Below, one piece after another: positions 8,071 through 16,664 of a stretch of DNA of 64,000 bases. Source of the stretch: Streptomyces griseoincarnatus (GTDB lineage: Bacteria > Actinomycetota > Actinomycetes > Streptomycetales > Streptomycetaceae); assembly GCA_014649575.1 (NCBI GenBank), contig BMTH01000007.1:62001-126000 (forward strand), in the 5' to 3' direction. The notes under the pieces are model-generated. The model was not told the origin of the DNA. It did not search any database and worked only from the letters and a program-made list of their open reading frames with translations. Made by a program: the position numbers and the translations under genes. Every line of letters starts with the position of its first letter. Positions within the stretch are counted from its first letter, which is position 1.

Positions 8071-8466
8071 ATGCTTTCCCGCCTGTTTGCCCCCACGGTC
8101 AAGGTCAGCGCGCACTGCGACCTGCCCTGCGGTGTGTACGACCCGGCCCAGGCCCGCATCGAGGCGGAGTCGGTCAAGGCTGTCCAGGAGAAGATGGCCG
8201 GCAACGACGACCCGCACTTCCAGGCCCGTGCCACGGTCATCAAGGAGCAGCGCGCCGAGCTGGCGAAGCACCACGTCTCCGTGCTGTGGAGCGACTACTT
8301 CAAGCCGCCGCACTTCGAGAAGTACCCGGAGCTGCACCAGCTGGTCAACGACACCCTGAAGGCCCTCTCGGCCGCCAAGGGGTCGACCGACCCGGCCACC
8401 GGCCAGAAGGCGCTGGACTACATCGCCCAGATCGACAAGATCTTCTGGGAGACCAAGAAGGCCTGA
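8071..8466 (+). CDS. sodN: nickel superoxide dismutase
   Basis: A 131-residue precursor. A 14-residue leader ends in VSA and is followed by the nickel hook HCDLPCGVYDP; after SodX cleavage His1, Cys2 and Cys6 bind Ni. The rest is the four-helix bundle that assembles as a hexamer and dismutates superoxide in the cytoplasm. The ATG at 8071 has an AAGGA/GGAAGG SD. In S. coelicolor, nickel-dependent control is known through Nur and a small RNA from the sodF 3' UTR; I cannot test that here. A TAATGT hexamer at 8027-8032 could be the -10 element. A strong terminator follows. Confidence 0.95.
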   Translation: MLSRLFAPTVKVSAHCDLPCGVYDPAQARIEAESVKAVQEKMAGNDDPHFQARATVIKEQRAELAKHHVSVLWSDYFKPPHFEKYPELHQLVNDTLKALSAAKGSTDPATGQKALDYIAQIDKIFWETKKA

Positions 8467-8530
8467 CCCGGCCTCGCCGCTCCCAGCGGCCGGCGATCGG
8501 TGCACCATCGCAGGTCCTGGGGCTTTTCCC

Positions 8531-8567
8531 GAAGGGGGCCCGTCGCTTCACGCGGCGGGGCCCCTTC
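8531..8567 (+). terminator. terminator after sodN
   Basis: A 16-bp stem with one mismatch and one G-U pair: GAAGGGGGCCCGTCGC (8531-8546) against 8552-8567, with a 5-nt loop. Confidence 0.7.
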
Positions 8568-8612
8568 GGTGTTTCCCGGCGCCGTCCGCGGGACCCGTGG
8601 GATGCTGGGCGC

Positions 8613-9035
8613 ATGGAGCTGGAAGATCTGGTCCGGCTGCGGCGGGCCAGGGACCGGATGGACCGGGAGTACGCCGAGCCGCTCGACGTCGCGGAGCTGG
8701 CGCGGACGGCGCTGATGTCGCCGGGCCACTTCCAGCGCAGCTTCCGGGCCGCGTACGGGCAGACGCCGTACGCGTATCTGATGACGCGGCGCATCGAGCG
8801 CGCCAAGGCGCTGCTGCGCAAGGGCGACCTCTCGGTGACCGAGGTGTGCCTGGCGGTCGGCTGCACCTCGCTCGGGTCGTTCAGCTCGCGCTTCACCGAG
8901 CTGGTCGGGGAGACGCCGAGCGCCTATCGCGCCCGCTCGCACGAGGAGAGCGCGGTCATCCCGCCGTGCGTCGTGCGGACGTACACCCGGCCGGTCCGGG
9001 TCCGGCGGCGGGTCGACCCGAGCGGGAACTCCTAG
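8613..9035 (+). CDS. AraC-family regulator, stand-alone DNA-binding domain
   Basis: A 140-residue protein that is almost only the AraC double helix-turn-helix: the first HTH is ELARTALMSPGHFQRSFRAA, the second VTEVCLAVGCTSLGSFSSRF, and the signature GETPSAYR follows. There is no ligand-binding domain. The ATG at 8613 is chosen because homology begins there. It lies 16 bp upstream of a VOC-family gene on the same strand, a common pairing in actinobacteria, so it may control that enzyme. The inducer is unknown. Confidence 0.85.
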   Translation: MELEDLVRLRRARDRMDREYAEPLDVAELARTALMSPGHFQRSFRAAYGQTPYAYLMTRRIERAKALLRKGDLSVTEVCLAVGCTSLGSFSSRFTELVGETPSAYRARSHEESAVIPPCVVRTYTRPVRVRRRVDPSGNS

Positions 9036-9051
9036 AAGAAACGGGACACGG

Positions 9052-9477
9052 ATGGACAGGGCGACGGACGTACGGCTCGCCCAGTGCTTCGTCGCGGTCG
9101 ACGACCACGACAAGGCGCTGGCCTTCTACTGCGACGTGCTGGGCTTCGAGGTACGCAACGACGTGGGGTTCGAGGGGATGCGCTGGGTGACCGTCGCCTC
9201 CCCCGAGCAGGACGTGGAGATCGTCCTGGAGCCGCCGGCCGCGAGCCCGGACATCTCCCCCGCCGACAAGCAGGCGATGGCCGAGCTGCTCGCCAAGGGC
9301 GTGCTCCGCGGGGTCAACTTCACCACCACCGACTGCGACGCCCTCTTCGAGCGGGTGCGGGCCGCGGGCGTCGACGTCCTCCAGGAGCCGGTGGACCAGC
9401 CGTACGGGATGCGGGACTGCGCGTTCCGCGACCCGGCGGGGAACATGGTGCGCTTCCTGGAGCGCCCCGCGGACTGA
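9052..9477 (+). CDS. VOC (glyoxalase/bleomycin resistance) family protein
   Basis: A 141-residue protein with two beta-alpha-beta-beta-beta modules of the vicinal oxygen chelate fold: an N-terminal half with VDDHDKALAFYCDVLGFEV and a C-terminal half ending AFRDPAGNMVRFLE, carrying a metal-ligand-type glutamate. It may be a glyoxalase-like enzyme or a resistance/binding protein; substrate unknown. It is probably co-transcribed with the AraC gene 16 bp upstream. Confidence 0.85.
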   Translation: MDRATDVRLAQCFVAVDDHDKALAFYCDVLGFEVRNDVGFEGMRWVTVASPEQDVEIVLEPPAASPDISPADKQAMAELLAKGVLRGVNFTTTDCDALFERVRAAGVDVLQEPVDQPYGMRDCAFRDPAGNMVRFLERPAD

Positions 9478-9581
9478 GAGCCTGCCGGGCGCCGGCCCGT
9501 TCAGCGCTGCCCGCGGTACGTCCGCACGTGCCGAACGTCCTGTACGACGAGGGTTCACTTCGCCAGGTGGGGGGCGTCCGG

Positions 9582-10205
9582 TCAGGCCTGGGCGCCGGCC
9601 GCGCGGGGTTCGCGCCACATCGGGTACATGAGCGGGCCGCCGGGCAGGCGCAGGGGCTCGCCGGTGAGCTCGAAGCCGAGGCGACGGTACAGCCGGACGC
9701 TGCGCTCGCTGCTCGCCTCCAGGTACGCGGCGCGGCCCTCGCGGTCGCAGCGGTCGAGGACGGAGCCGATCAGCGCGGTGCCGAGCCCTTCGCCCTGCCG
9801 ACCGGGGGCCACGCCGATCATCCACAAGTACTCGTGGGCGCGGCCCTGGGGGTGTATGCCCGCGGTGAGCCGGCCGATCATCTCCACCCGCTCGTTGTCC
9901 GGGTCGACGGCGTGGCGCAGTGCGGCGAACTCGTCGTCGCCCCCGTCCGCCCCGCCGTGACCGGGGTCCCCCGCCGGGACGGACATCCACAGGGCGCACG
10001 CCGAGCCGTCCTCGACGAGGTCGACGCGGCCGTCGGCGAGGGTGGCATCGGTGAAGGCGGCCATGAGCCGGTGGTGCGTCACACGCCGGTACTCCGCTCC
10101 GGGGAACACCCAGCTGCTGACCGGATCGTCCTGGAACGCCTCGTCCAGCAGCCGGACCACCAGCTCCCGGTCGTCCCCGCCGGCCGTCCGGATCGCCACG
10201 CCCAT
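9582..10205 (-). CDS. GNAT-family N-acetyltransferase
   Basis: A 207-residue acetyltransferase. The acetyl-CoA binding motif A is GVAPGRQGEGLGTALIG, followed by EASSERSVRLYRRLGF. The N-terminal MGVAIRTAGGDDRELVVRLL is typical of the fold. The ATG at 10205 has AAGGGG upstream. The acceptor substrate is not predictable. It is convergent with the VOC gene and stands as a single gene. Confidence 0.85.
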   Translation of the reverse strand: MGVAIRTAGGDDRELVVRLLDEAFQDDPVSSWVFPGAEYRRVTHHRLMAAFTDATLADGRVDLVEDGSACALWMSVPAGDPGHGGADGGDDEFAALRHAVDPDNERVEMIGRLTAGIHPQGRAHEYLWMIGVAPGRQGEGLGTALIGSVLDRCDREGRAAYLEASSERSVRLYRRLGFELTGEPLRLPGGPLMYPMWREPRAAGAQA

Positions 10206-10402
10206 GTCCGCCCCTTCGTCTCAACGGTCGCCGCCCGTACGGGGGTTGAGACTAGCCGGACCGGCGGGGGAACAGGGGGCGGGCCCCGCACACCGTGGGG
10301 AAGTGCGGGACCCGCCGCTCCGGGACCACGGAAGCCGTACGGGTCAGGGTCCGCACGGCGGCACGTGGTCCCGGGGTCGGGGGGACGGCCTGCGCCGTCC
10401 GT

Positions 10403-11524
10403 TCAGGTGGTGCGCCGGGTGACGAACTCGGCGAGGGCCAGCAGCCCTCCCGCCGCCTCCGGGTCCGGCACCGCACGGGCCACCTCCTGCATCGCGCGGG
10501 CCATCCGGTCCGCCGCCTGGGTCTGCGCCCAGTCACGGCCACCGGCCCGCTCCACGAGCCGGGTGAGCTCCTCGACCTCCTCCTTCTGGTGCGGGGCGGC
10601 GTACGCGGCGGCGAGCTCCGCCGCCTCCGGAGTTCCGGAGGTGAGCGCGGCGACGACCGGCAGCGACTTCTTGCGGGCGGCGAGGTCCGCACCGGCCGGC
10701 TTGCCGGTGCGGCGCGGGTCGCCCCACGTGCCGATCACGTCGTCGATCAGCTGGAACGCCAGCCCGGCCTCCCGGCCGAAGGCGTCCATCGCCGCCACCT
10801 CCTCGTCCCCCGCGTCCGCGTACAGCGCGCCGAGGGCGCAGGCGCAGCCGAGCAGGGCCCCGGTCTTGGCCTCCGCCATGGCGAGGGTCTCCTCCAGGGT
10901 GACCTCGTCGGGTGCGCGGCGCTCCATGGCCGTGTCCGCGTGCTGCCCGGCGCACAGCTCGACCACGCACTGGGTGAGCCGGGCGGCCGCGGCCGGGGCG
11001 GCCGGGTGGGGGTCCTCGGCGAGCAGCCGCAGGGCGAGCGCCTGGAGGGCGTCCCCCAGGAGGATCGCGTCGGCGTCCCCGAACACCGTCCACACCGTGG
11101 GGCGGTGGCGGCGGGTGGTGTCCCGGTCCATCACGTCGTCGTGGACGAGCGTGAAGTTGTGGACCAGCTCGACCGCGGCCGCCGCCCGCAGAGCCGCCGT
11201 GCGTGCGGCGGAACCGCCGAGGGCGGAGGCCGCCGCGAGCACCAGGGCGGGCCGGAGCGCCTTCCCCGAACCACCGGCGGCCGGGGTGCCGTCCGCGTTC
11301 TGCCAGCCGAAGTGGTAGAGCGCGAGACGACGCAGCGGCGCGGGCAGCGACCCGAGGGCCGTGCGCAGCACCGGGTCGACGGCGGCCCGGGTCCGCTCCA
11401 GCAGGGCGGCCGCCTCGTGCCCGTCCCCGGCGTGCGGATCCGGCCCGGGCGTGCTGTCGGGCGCGGTGCGTGCCGTGCGCTGCTCCGGGCGGCCCGTGGT
11501 CGGCCGGGCCATGGACTCCGTCAT
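10403..11524 (-). CDS. polyprenyl diphosphate synthase, probable encapsulin cargo
   Basis: A 373-residue trans-isoprenyl diphosphate synthase. The first aspartate-rich motif is LVHDDVMDRD and the second FQLIDDVIGTWGD; a lysine in GSGKALRPALVLAAA contacts diphosphate. It condenses IPP with an allylic diphosphate; product length is unknown. The first 45 or so residues are Pro/Thr/Arg-rich and look disordered, unlike the compact start of ordinary GGPP synthases. This is the place where Family 2 encapsulin cargoes carry their loading sequence. It lies 133 bp downstream of the encapsulin gene on the same strand. The ATG at 11524 has GGGGGAAG upstream. Confidence 0.9.
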   Translation of the reverse strand: MTESMARPTTGRPEQRTARTAPDSTPGPDPHAGDGHEAAALLERTRAAVDPVLRTALGSLPAPLRRLALYHFGWQNADGTPAAGGSGKALRPALVLAAASALGGSAARTAALRAAAAVELVHNFTLVHDDVMDRDTTRRHRPTVWTVFGDADAILLGDALQALALRLLAEDPHPAAPAAAARLTQCVVELCAGQHADTAMERRAPDEVTLEETLAMAEAKTGALLGCACALGALYADAGDEEVAAMDAFGREAGLAFQLIDDVIGTWGDPRRTGKPAGADLAARKKSLPVVAALTSGTPEAAELAAAYAAPHQKEEVEELTRLVERAGGRDWAQTQAADRMARAMQEVARAVPDPEAAGGLLALAEFVTRRTT

Positions 11525-11657
11525 CGACTTCCCCCTGGGACCGACTCGGTGAGGGCACGGAGGGACGGCGCTTCCGCACCCGTCGAGCACGTTCCCCCCA
11601 GATGTACCCGCCCGGGAGGGCGGGGACACGGCGCGCGTCGCGCGAGCCGGCGGACGG

Positions 11658-13064
11658 TCACCGCCACCGGCCGATCTCGACGTTCTCCAGGACGCCCAGC
11701 GCGTCCGGGACCAGCACCGCCGCCGAGTAATAGGCCGTGACCAGGTACTTGATGATGGCCTGTTCGTTGATGCCCATGAACCGCACCGACAGGCTCGGCT
11801 CGATCTCGTCGGGGATGCCGGCCGCGCGGAGGCCGATGACGCCCTGGTCCTCCTCGCCGGTGCGCAGCGCGATGATGGAGGTGGTGCGGGCCTCGGTCAC
11901 CGGGATCTTGTTGCACGGGTAGATGGGCACGCCCCGCCAGGTGGGGATGCGGTTGCCGCCGACGTCGACGGTCTCCGGGACGAGTCCCCGCTTGTTGAGC
12001 TCGCGGCCGAACGCGGCGATGGCACGCGGGTGGGCGAGCAGCAGCCGGGTGCCGCGGCGCCTGCTGAGCAGTTCGTCCATGTCGTCGGGGCCGGGCACCC
12101 CGTCGTGCGGCTGGATCCGCTGGTCGTACTCGCAGTTGTGGAGCAGGCCGAAGTCGCGGTTGTTGATCAGCTCGTGCTCCTGGCGCTCCTTCAGCGCCTC
12201 GACGGTCAGCCGGATCTGCTGCTCCGTCTGGTTCATCGGCTGGTTGTACAGGTCTGCCACGCGCGTGTGGATGCGCAGCACGGTCTGGGCGACGCTGAGT
12301 TCGTACTCGCGGGGCCGGGCCTCGTAGTCGACGAACGTGTGCGGGATGTCCGGCTCGCCGCTGTGGCCGGCCGCGAGGTCGATCTCCTTCTCGCCGTACT
12401 TGTTGGTGGGCTGCTGCGGGATGTCGGCCCGGCGGCGCAGGTGCTCGCGCAGGGTCTCGGACCGCTCGGCTACCTGGTCGACCGCGTCGCGGGGCAGCAC
12501 CAGGACCGTGCACGCGGTAAGGGTGCGGGCCGTGTACTCCCAGATGGCGTCGTCGTCCTGGAGGGCCTGCTCGCCGAAGTACGCGCCGTCGGCGAGCACT
12601 CCGAGGGACTCGTCCTCCCCGTAGGGTCCGGTGCCGACGCGCTCCACCCGGCCGTGCGCCAGCAGGTACACCTCGTCGGCGGGGCTGCCGAAGGAGGCGA
12701 TGACCTGGCCCGCCTCGATCTCCCGCTGCCGGCAGCGGGAGGCCAGCTCGCTGAGCACCTCCTCGTCCTCGTAGTCACGCAGCACGGGCAGTTCGCCCAG
12801 TTCGGCGGGGATGATCTCCACCCGGTCGCCCGTCTTCACGAAGGTCAGCCGGCCGTCGCCCACGGCGTAGGTCAGCCGCCGGTTGACCCGGTACGTGCCG
12901 CCCTGCACGTCGACCCAGGGCAGCATCCGCAGCAGCCAGCGCGAGCTGATCTCCTGCATCTGCGGCACGGACTTGGTCGTGGTGGCCAGGTTCCGCGCCG
13001 CCGCCGTACCGAGGCTCTGCTGCTGCCTGGTCTGTTCCGTGCGGACCTCTTCGCCTACCGACAT
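11658..13064 (-). CDS. eshB: Family 2B encapsulin shell protein with cyclic-nucleotide-binding domain (EshA/EshB type)
   Basis: A 468-residue shell protein. An HK97-like capsid fold (residues about 1-95 and 210-468) is interrupted by a cyclic-nucleotide-binding domain at about 96-205, with phosphate-cassette features YFGEQALQDDD and an arginine in EYTARTLTACT. This is the arrangement of Family 2B encapsulins and of Streptomyces EshA, a large multimer tied to growth and ppGpp in S. griseus. The ATG at 13064 has GGAGG upstream; the reading frame is open further upstream but without similarity. The neighbouring prenyl synthase is the likely cargo. S. coelicolor has an EshB at the matching locus. 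Confidence 0.88.
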   Translation of the reverse strand: MSVGEEVRTEQTRQQQSLGTAAARNLATTTKSVPQMQEISSRWLLRMLPWVDVQGGTYRVNRRLTYAVGDGRLTFVKTGDRVEIIPAELGELPVLRDYEDEEVLSELASRCRQREIEAGQVIASFGSPADEVYLLAHGRVERVGTGPYGEDESLGVLADGAYFGEQALQDDDAIWEYTARTLTACTVLVLPRDAVDQVAERSETLREHLRRRADIPQQPTNKYGEKEIDLAAGHSGEPDIPHTFVDYEARPREYELSVAQTVLRIHTRVADLYNQPMNQTEQQIRLTVEALKERQEHELINNRDFGLLHNCEYDQRIQPHDGVPGPDDMDELLSRRRGTRLLLAHPRAIAAFGRELNKRGLVPETVDVGGNRIPTWRGVPIYPCNKIPVTEARTTSIIALRTGEEDQGVIGLRAAGIPDEIEPSLSVRFMGINEQAIIKYLVTAYYSAAVLVPDALGVLENVEIGRWR

Positions 13065-13362
13065 AGAGAATTGCCCTCCCCAATAGATCCACGCCCGGCC
13101 GTGCCGGGCGTCGTGGTGCGTGATCAAGCGTTCCTCACGCATCGTGTCCGCGCCATTACCCGATCGAGCGGGGTTGGATCTTGGCGGGTCTGGGCAGAGT
13201 GACCGGCCTGCCGACGGCGACAACGGCGGCCGTCGGGAAGGAGATTGTCCGGATCGGCTCGCACAGCAGCCGAACGAGTACTTGAAAGGCCGACTTTCGG
13301 CTATAGCCCCTGTACCAGACGGCCGCGCCCAGCGGCCGTCGTCCGGTACGAAGGAGGGCGGC

Positions 13363-13956
13363 ATGGCCCCACCCATGTCCGCGAGTGCGTTCCTGCGCGC
13401 GCTCAAGGCGGAGGGTCTGACGGTCGTCGAGGTCGGCGACTGGCGTGACCACAACCGCAACCACAAGGGCCCCTGGGGGCCGGTGCACGGGGTGATGATC
13501 CATCACACCGTGACCAAGGGCAGCAAGGCGACGGTCGACATCTGCCGCAAGGGCTACTCGGGTCTGCCGGGGCCGCTGTGCCACGGCGTGATCACCAAGG
13601 ACGGCCGGGTGCACCTCGTCGGCTACGGCCGCGCCAATCACGCGGGGCTCGGCGACGACGACGTGCTGCGGGCGGTGATCGCCGAGAAGAAGACGTTCCC
13701 GCCGGACAACGAGGCCAACACCGACGGCAACCGGCACTTCTACGGCTTCGAGTGCGAGAACCTCGGCGACGGGAAGGACCCGTGGCCGGCGGCGCAGCTG
13801 GAGGCCGTCGAGAAGGCCGCGGCGGCGGTCTGCCGCCACCACGGCTGGAACGAGCAGTCGGTGATCGGCCACCTGGAGTGGCAGCCGGGCAAGGTGGACC
13901 CGCGCGGGTTCACCATGGCGTCGATGCGCAAGCGGATCCGTGACCGTCTGAAGTGA
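13363..13956 (+). CDS. N-acetylmuramoyl-L-alanine amidase (Amidase_2/PGRP-like)
   Basis: A 197-residue peptidoglycan amidase domain. Zinc ligands are visible: a histidine in GVMIHHTV, and the histidine of GHLEWQPGKVDPRGF with its aspartate. It has no signal peptide and no cell-wall-binding repeats, resembling compact phage-type amidases, although no phage genes surround it. The ATG at 13363 has a perfect AAGGAGG SD; the frame opens further upstream without homology. It is divergent from the encapsulin gene. Likely role: cell-wall turnover, with export unexplained. Confidence 0.85.
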   Translation: MAPPMSASAFLRALKAEGLTVVEVGDWRDHNRNHKGPWGPVHGVMIHHTVTKGSKATVDICRKGYSGLPGPLCHGVITKDGRVHLVGYGRANHAGLGDDDVLRAVIAEKKTFPPDNEANTDGNRHFYGFECENLGDGKDPWPAAQLEAVEKAAAAVCRHHGWNEQSVIGHLEWQPGKVDPRGFTMASMRKRIRDRLK

Positions 13957-14084
13957 CCGGACCGTGTGACCGCCCGGCGTGACCGGCGCCGCGGCGCTCG
14001 TCGCCGGTGTTCCGCCCCCGAGGCGCCCCCCACGCGGAACACCGGCCCCCGCGCCTGCCCTCACCTCGGGCGACAATGGCCCGT

Positions 14085-14987
14085 ATGACCAGCTCCGACG
14101 CCCTCGCCGGCCTGCGCCCGCGGCTTCCCTCGCCTCTGGAGGAGGCCGTCGACGCGCGGTTCGAGCGGCACGGGGTGCGGCTGCTGCTGAAGCGGGACGA
14201 CCTCGTCCACCCCGAGCTGGTCGGCAACAAGTGGCGCAAGCTCGCCCCGAACCTGGCCGCGGCCGGCGGGCGGACGGTTCTCACCTTCGGCGGGGCGTAC
14301 TCCGGCCATCTGCGGGCCACGGCCGCCGCAGGCCGGCTGCTCGGGCTGCGCACGGTGGGCGTGGTGCGCGGCGAGGAGCTGGCGGACCGGCCGCTCAACC
14401 CGTCGCTGGCGCGCTGCGCGGCCGACGGCATGCGGCTGCGCTTCGTGGCGCGCTCGGTGTACCGCCGCAAGACCGATCCGGACACGCTCGCGGCCGTGCT
14501 GCGCGCGGCGGACGCGGAGGACGCCCACGTCGTGCCCGAGGGCGGCAGCAACGCCGCCGCGGTGCGCGGGTGCGTGGAGCTCGGCCGGGAGCTGGCGGGC
14601 GCGGCGGACGTGGCCGCGGTGGCGTGCGGCACGGGCGGCACACTCGCGGGACTGGCAGCCGGGCTCGCCGGGAGCGCGCGGACGCTCGGCATACCGGTGC
14701 TCAGGGGCGGCTTCCTCGCGGGAGAGATACGGACCCTTCAGACGGAGGCGTTCGGCGGGCCGCGCGGGGCGTGGAGCCTGGACGAGCGGTTCCACCACGG
14801 CGGCTACGCGCGCGTGCCGGCGGACCTGGAGGCGTTCGCCGCGGACTTCGAACAGCGTCACGGCGTCCCTGTGGAACGTATCTATGTCGCCAAGTTGCTT
14901 CGTGCCCTTGTCACCCTGGCCGGGGAGGGCGCCTTCCCGCGTGGGAGCACGGTCGCCGCGGTGATCACCGGCCGGCCGTTCCCCTGA
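14085..14987 (+). CDS. PLP-dependent ACC deaminase / D-cysteine desulfhydrase family protein
   Basis: A 300-residue fold-type II PLP enzyme. The Schiff-base lysine is in GNKWRKLAPNL, the next motif is TFGGAYSGHLRATA, and the phosphate-binding loop is CGTGGTLAGLAAG. Family members deaminate 1-aminocyclopropane-1-carboxylate or desulfurate D-cysteine; the residues that separate the two cannot be judged by eye. A GACAAT hexamer at 14072-14077 ends 7 nt before the ATG and there is no SD, so the mRNA may be leaderless. An ATG at 14076 is an alternative. Confidence 0.85.
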   Translation: MTSSDALAGLRPRLPSPLEEAVDARFERHGVRLLLKRDDLVHPELVGNKWRKLAPNLAAAGGRTVLTFGGAYSGHLRATAAAGRLLGLRTVGVVRGEELADRPLNPSLARCAADGMRLRFVARSVYRRKTDPDTLAAVLRAADAEDAHVVPEGGSNAAAVRGCVELGRELAGAADVAAVACGTGGTLAGLAAGLAGSARTLGIPVLRGGFLAGEIRTLQTEAFGGPRGAWSLDERFHHGGYARVPADLEAFAADFEQRHGVPVERIYVAKLLRALVTLAGEGAFPRGSTVAAVITGRPFP

Positions 14988-15011
14988 AGCACGCGCCCGC
15001 TCCGGGAAGGC

Positions 15012-16604
15012 CTAGTCCGCCTCCCGGTAGGCCGCGGCCTCCTCCAGGTCCAGCCGACGCAGCAGCGTCCGCAGCATCTCGTCGTCGATGTAGCGCGCGT
15101 CGCGCAGCTTCACGAACACCTCGCGCTCGGCGCCGATCATCTCCCGGGACAGCCGCCGGTAGGTGTCGTCCACCGACTCCCCGGTGACGGGGTTGACCTG
15201 CCCGAGCCGCTCCCAGACGGCGTTGCGGCGACGCTCCAGGACGCTGCGCAGCCGGTCGGCCAGCGGCGCGGGGAGGGCGTTGCGCTCGTCGGCGAGCAGT
15301 GCGTCGAGGCGCTCCTCTGCGGCCCGGGACGCCTGCGCCTGCGCGTTGGCCTCGGCGAGGGTCTCGCCCCGCGGGTCGCGCCCGGGCAGCCTCAGCAGCC
15401 GGATCAGCGGGGGCAGGGTGAGGCCCTGCACGACGAGGGTGCCGATGACGGTGGTGAAGGTCAGGAAGAGCAGCAGGTACCGGTGCGGGAAGTCCTCGCC
15501 CTCCGCGGTGACCGGGATCGAGAAGGCGATGGCGAGCGACACCACCCCGCGCATCCCCGCCCACGAGATCACGAACGGCCCCTTCCAGCCGGGCCTCCGC
15601 TCACGCGCCCTGATCCGCGCGGAGACCAGCCACGGGAGCCAGACCGCCGGATAGACCCACAGGAACCGCACCGCGACGACCACCGCGAAGACGGCCACGG
15701 CGTACCAGGCGGAGGCGATGCCCTCGTGCTCGCCGAGCCCGCGCATGACGACGGGCAGCTGGAGCCCGATGAGGGCGAACACGGCCGACTCCAGGACGAA
15801 CGCGACCATGCCCCACACCGCGCCCTCCTGGAGCCGGGTGGCGAAGTCGACCTCCCACGCGCGGTGCCCGAGGTACAGCGCGACCACCACGACGGCGATC
15901 ACCCCGGAGGCGTGCACCTGCTCGGCCACGGCGTACGCGACGAACGGGATGAGCAGCGACAGCGTGTTCTGCAGCAGCGTCTCGCGCAGATGGGTGCGCA
16001 GCCAGTGCAGCGGCGCCATCAGCACCAGGCCGACCGCCACGCCGCCGACGGCCGCCAGCAGGAACTCCCCCACTCCCCCCGCCCAGCTCACGCCCTCGCC
16101 GACGGACGCGGCCACGGCGACCCGGAACGCGGTGATGGCGGTGGCGTCGTTGAACAGCGACTCGCCCTGGAGGATGGTCGTGATCCGCGAGGGCAGGCCG
16201 ACCCTGCGGGCCACCGCCGTCGCCGCGACGGCGTCCGGGGGCGCCACCACCGCGCCGAACACCAGCGCCGCGGTGAGCGGCAGGTCCGGCACCAGCAGGT
16301 ACAGCACCCAGCCCACGGCGAGCGTCGCGAACAGCACGTACCCGAAGGACAGCAGGGCCACCGGCCGCAGCTGCGCCCGCAGGTCCAGGTAGGAGCTGTC
16401 CACGGCCGCCGTGTAGAGGAGGGGCGGGAGGATCAGCGGCAGCACGATGTGCGGGTCGAGCTCGTACTCGGGCACGCCCGGGATGTAGCTGACCACCAGG
16501 CCCACCGCGACCAGCACCAGCGGCGGCGGCACCGGAGTCCGCCGGGCGGCGGCGGCCACCGCGGCGCTGCCCGCGACCAGGAGCAGCAGGGGCATCACGT
16601 CCAT
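15012..16604 (-). CDS. CPA1-family Na+/H+ antiporter
   Basis: A 530-residue membrane protein with about 12 helices, then a C-terminal cytosolic region of about 120 residues (from roughly 405) rich in charged helices. Ion-site motifs are visible: VVAPPDAVAATAVARR and GESLFNDATAITAF. It exchanges Na+ (or K+) for protons across the cell membrane for pH and salt homeostasis. The ATG at 16604 is chosen because the first membrane helix follows at once; the open frame continues upstream as antisense to the UBP gene. It is divergent from that gene. Confidence 0.9.
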   Translation of the reverse strand: MDVMPLLLLVAGSAAVAAAARRTPVPPPLVLVAVGLVVSYIPGVPEYELDPHIVLPLILPPLLYTAAVDSSYLDLRAQLRPVALLSFGYVLFATLAVGWVLYLLVPDLPLTAALVFGAVVAPPDAVAATAVARRVGLPSRITTILQGESLFNDATAITAFRVAVAASVGEGVSWAGGVGEFLLAAVGGVAVGLVLMAPLHWLRTHLRETLLQNTLSLLIPFVAYAVAEQVHASGVIAVVVVALYLGHRAWEVDFATRLQEGAVWGMVAFVLESAVFALIGLQLPVVMRGLGEHEGIASAWYAVAVFAVVVAVRFLWVYPAVWLPWLVSARIRARERRPGWKGPFVISWAGMRGVVSLAIAFSIPVTAEGEDFPHRYLLLFLTFTTVIGTLVVQGLTLPPLIRLLRLPGRDPRGETLAEANAQAQASRAAEERLDALLADERNALPAPLADRLRSVLERRRNAVWERLGQVNPVTGESVDDTYRRLSREMIGAEREVFVKLRDARYIDDEMLRTLLRRLDLEEAAAYREAD

Positions 16605-16664
16605 GTCGGGCCCACCCTCGTTTTTCCGCGCGGCCGTGCGCACGACCGTCGTAATCTGGCAATC

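Noticed and set aside
9582..10205. Resistance island around the GNAT and VOC genes
   Set aside because: No mobile element, composition shift or resistance-specific motif; both are generic family members.
13363..13956. Prophage remnant, because the amidase looks like a phage endolysin
   Set aside because: No phage structural, integrase or attachment sequences nearby, and the gene order continues as in the Streptomyces core. The encapsulin is capsid-derived but is a host family.
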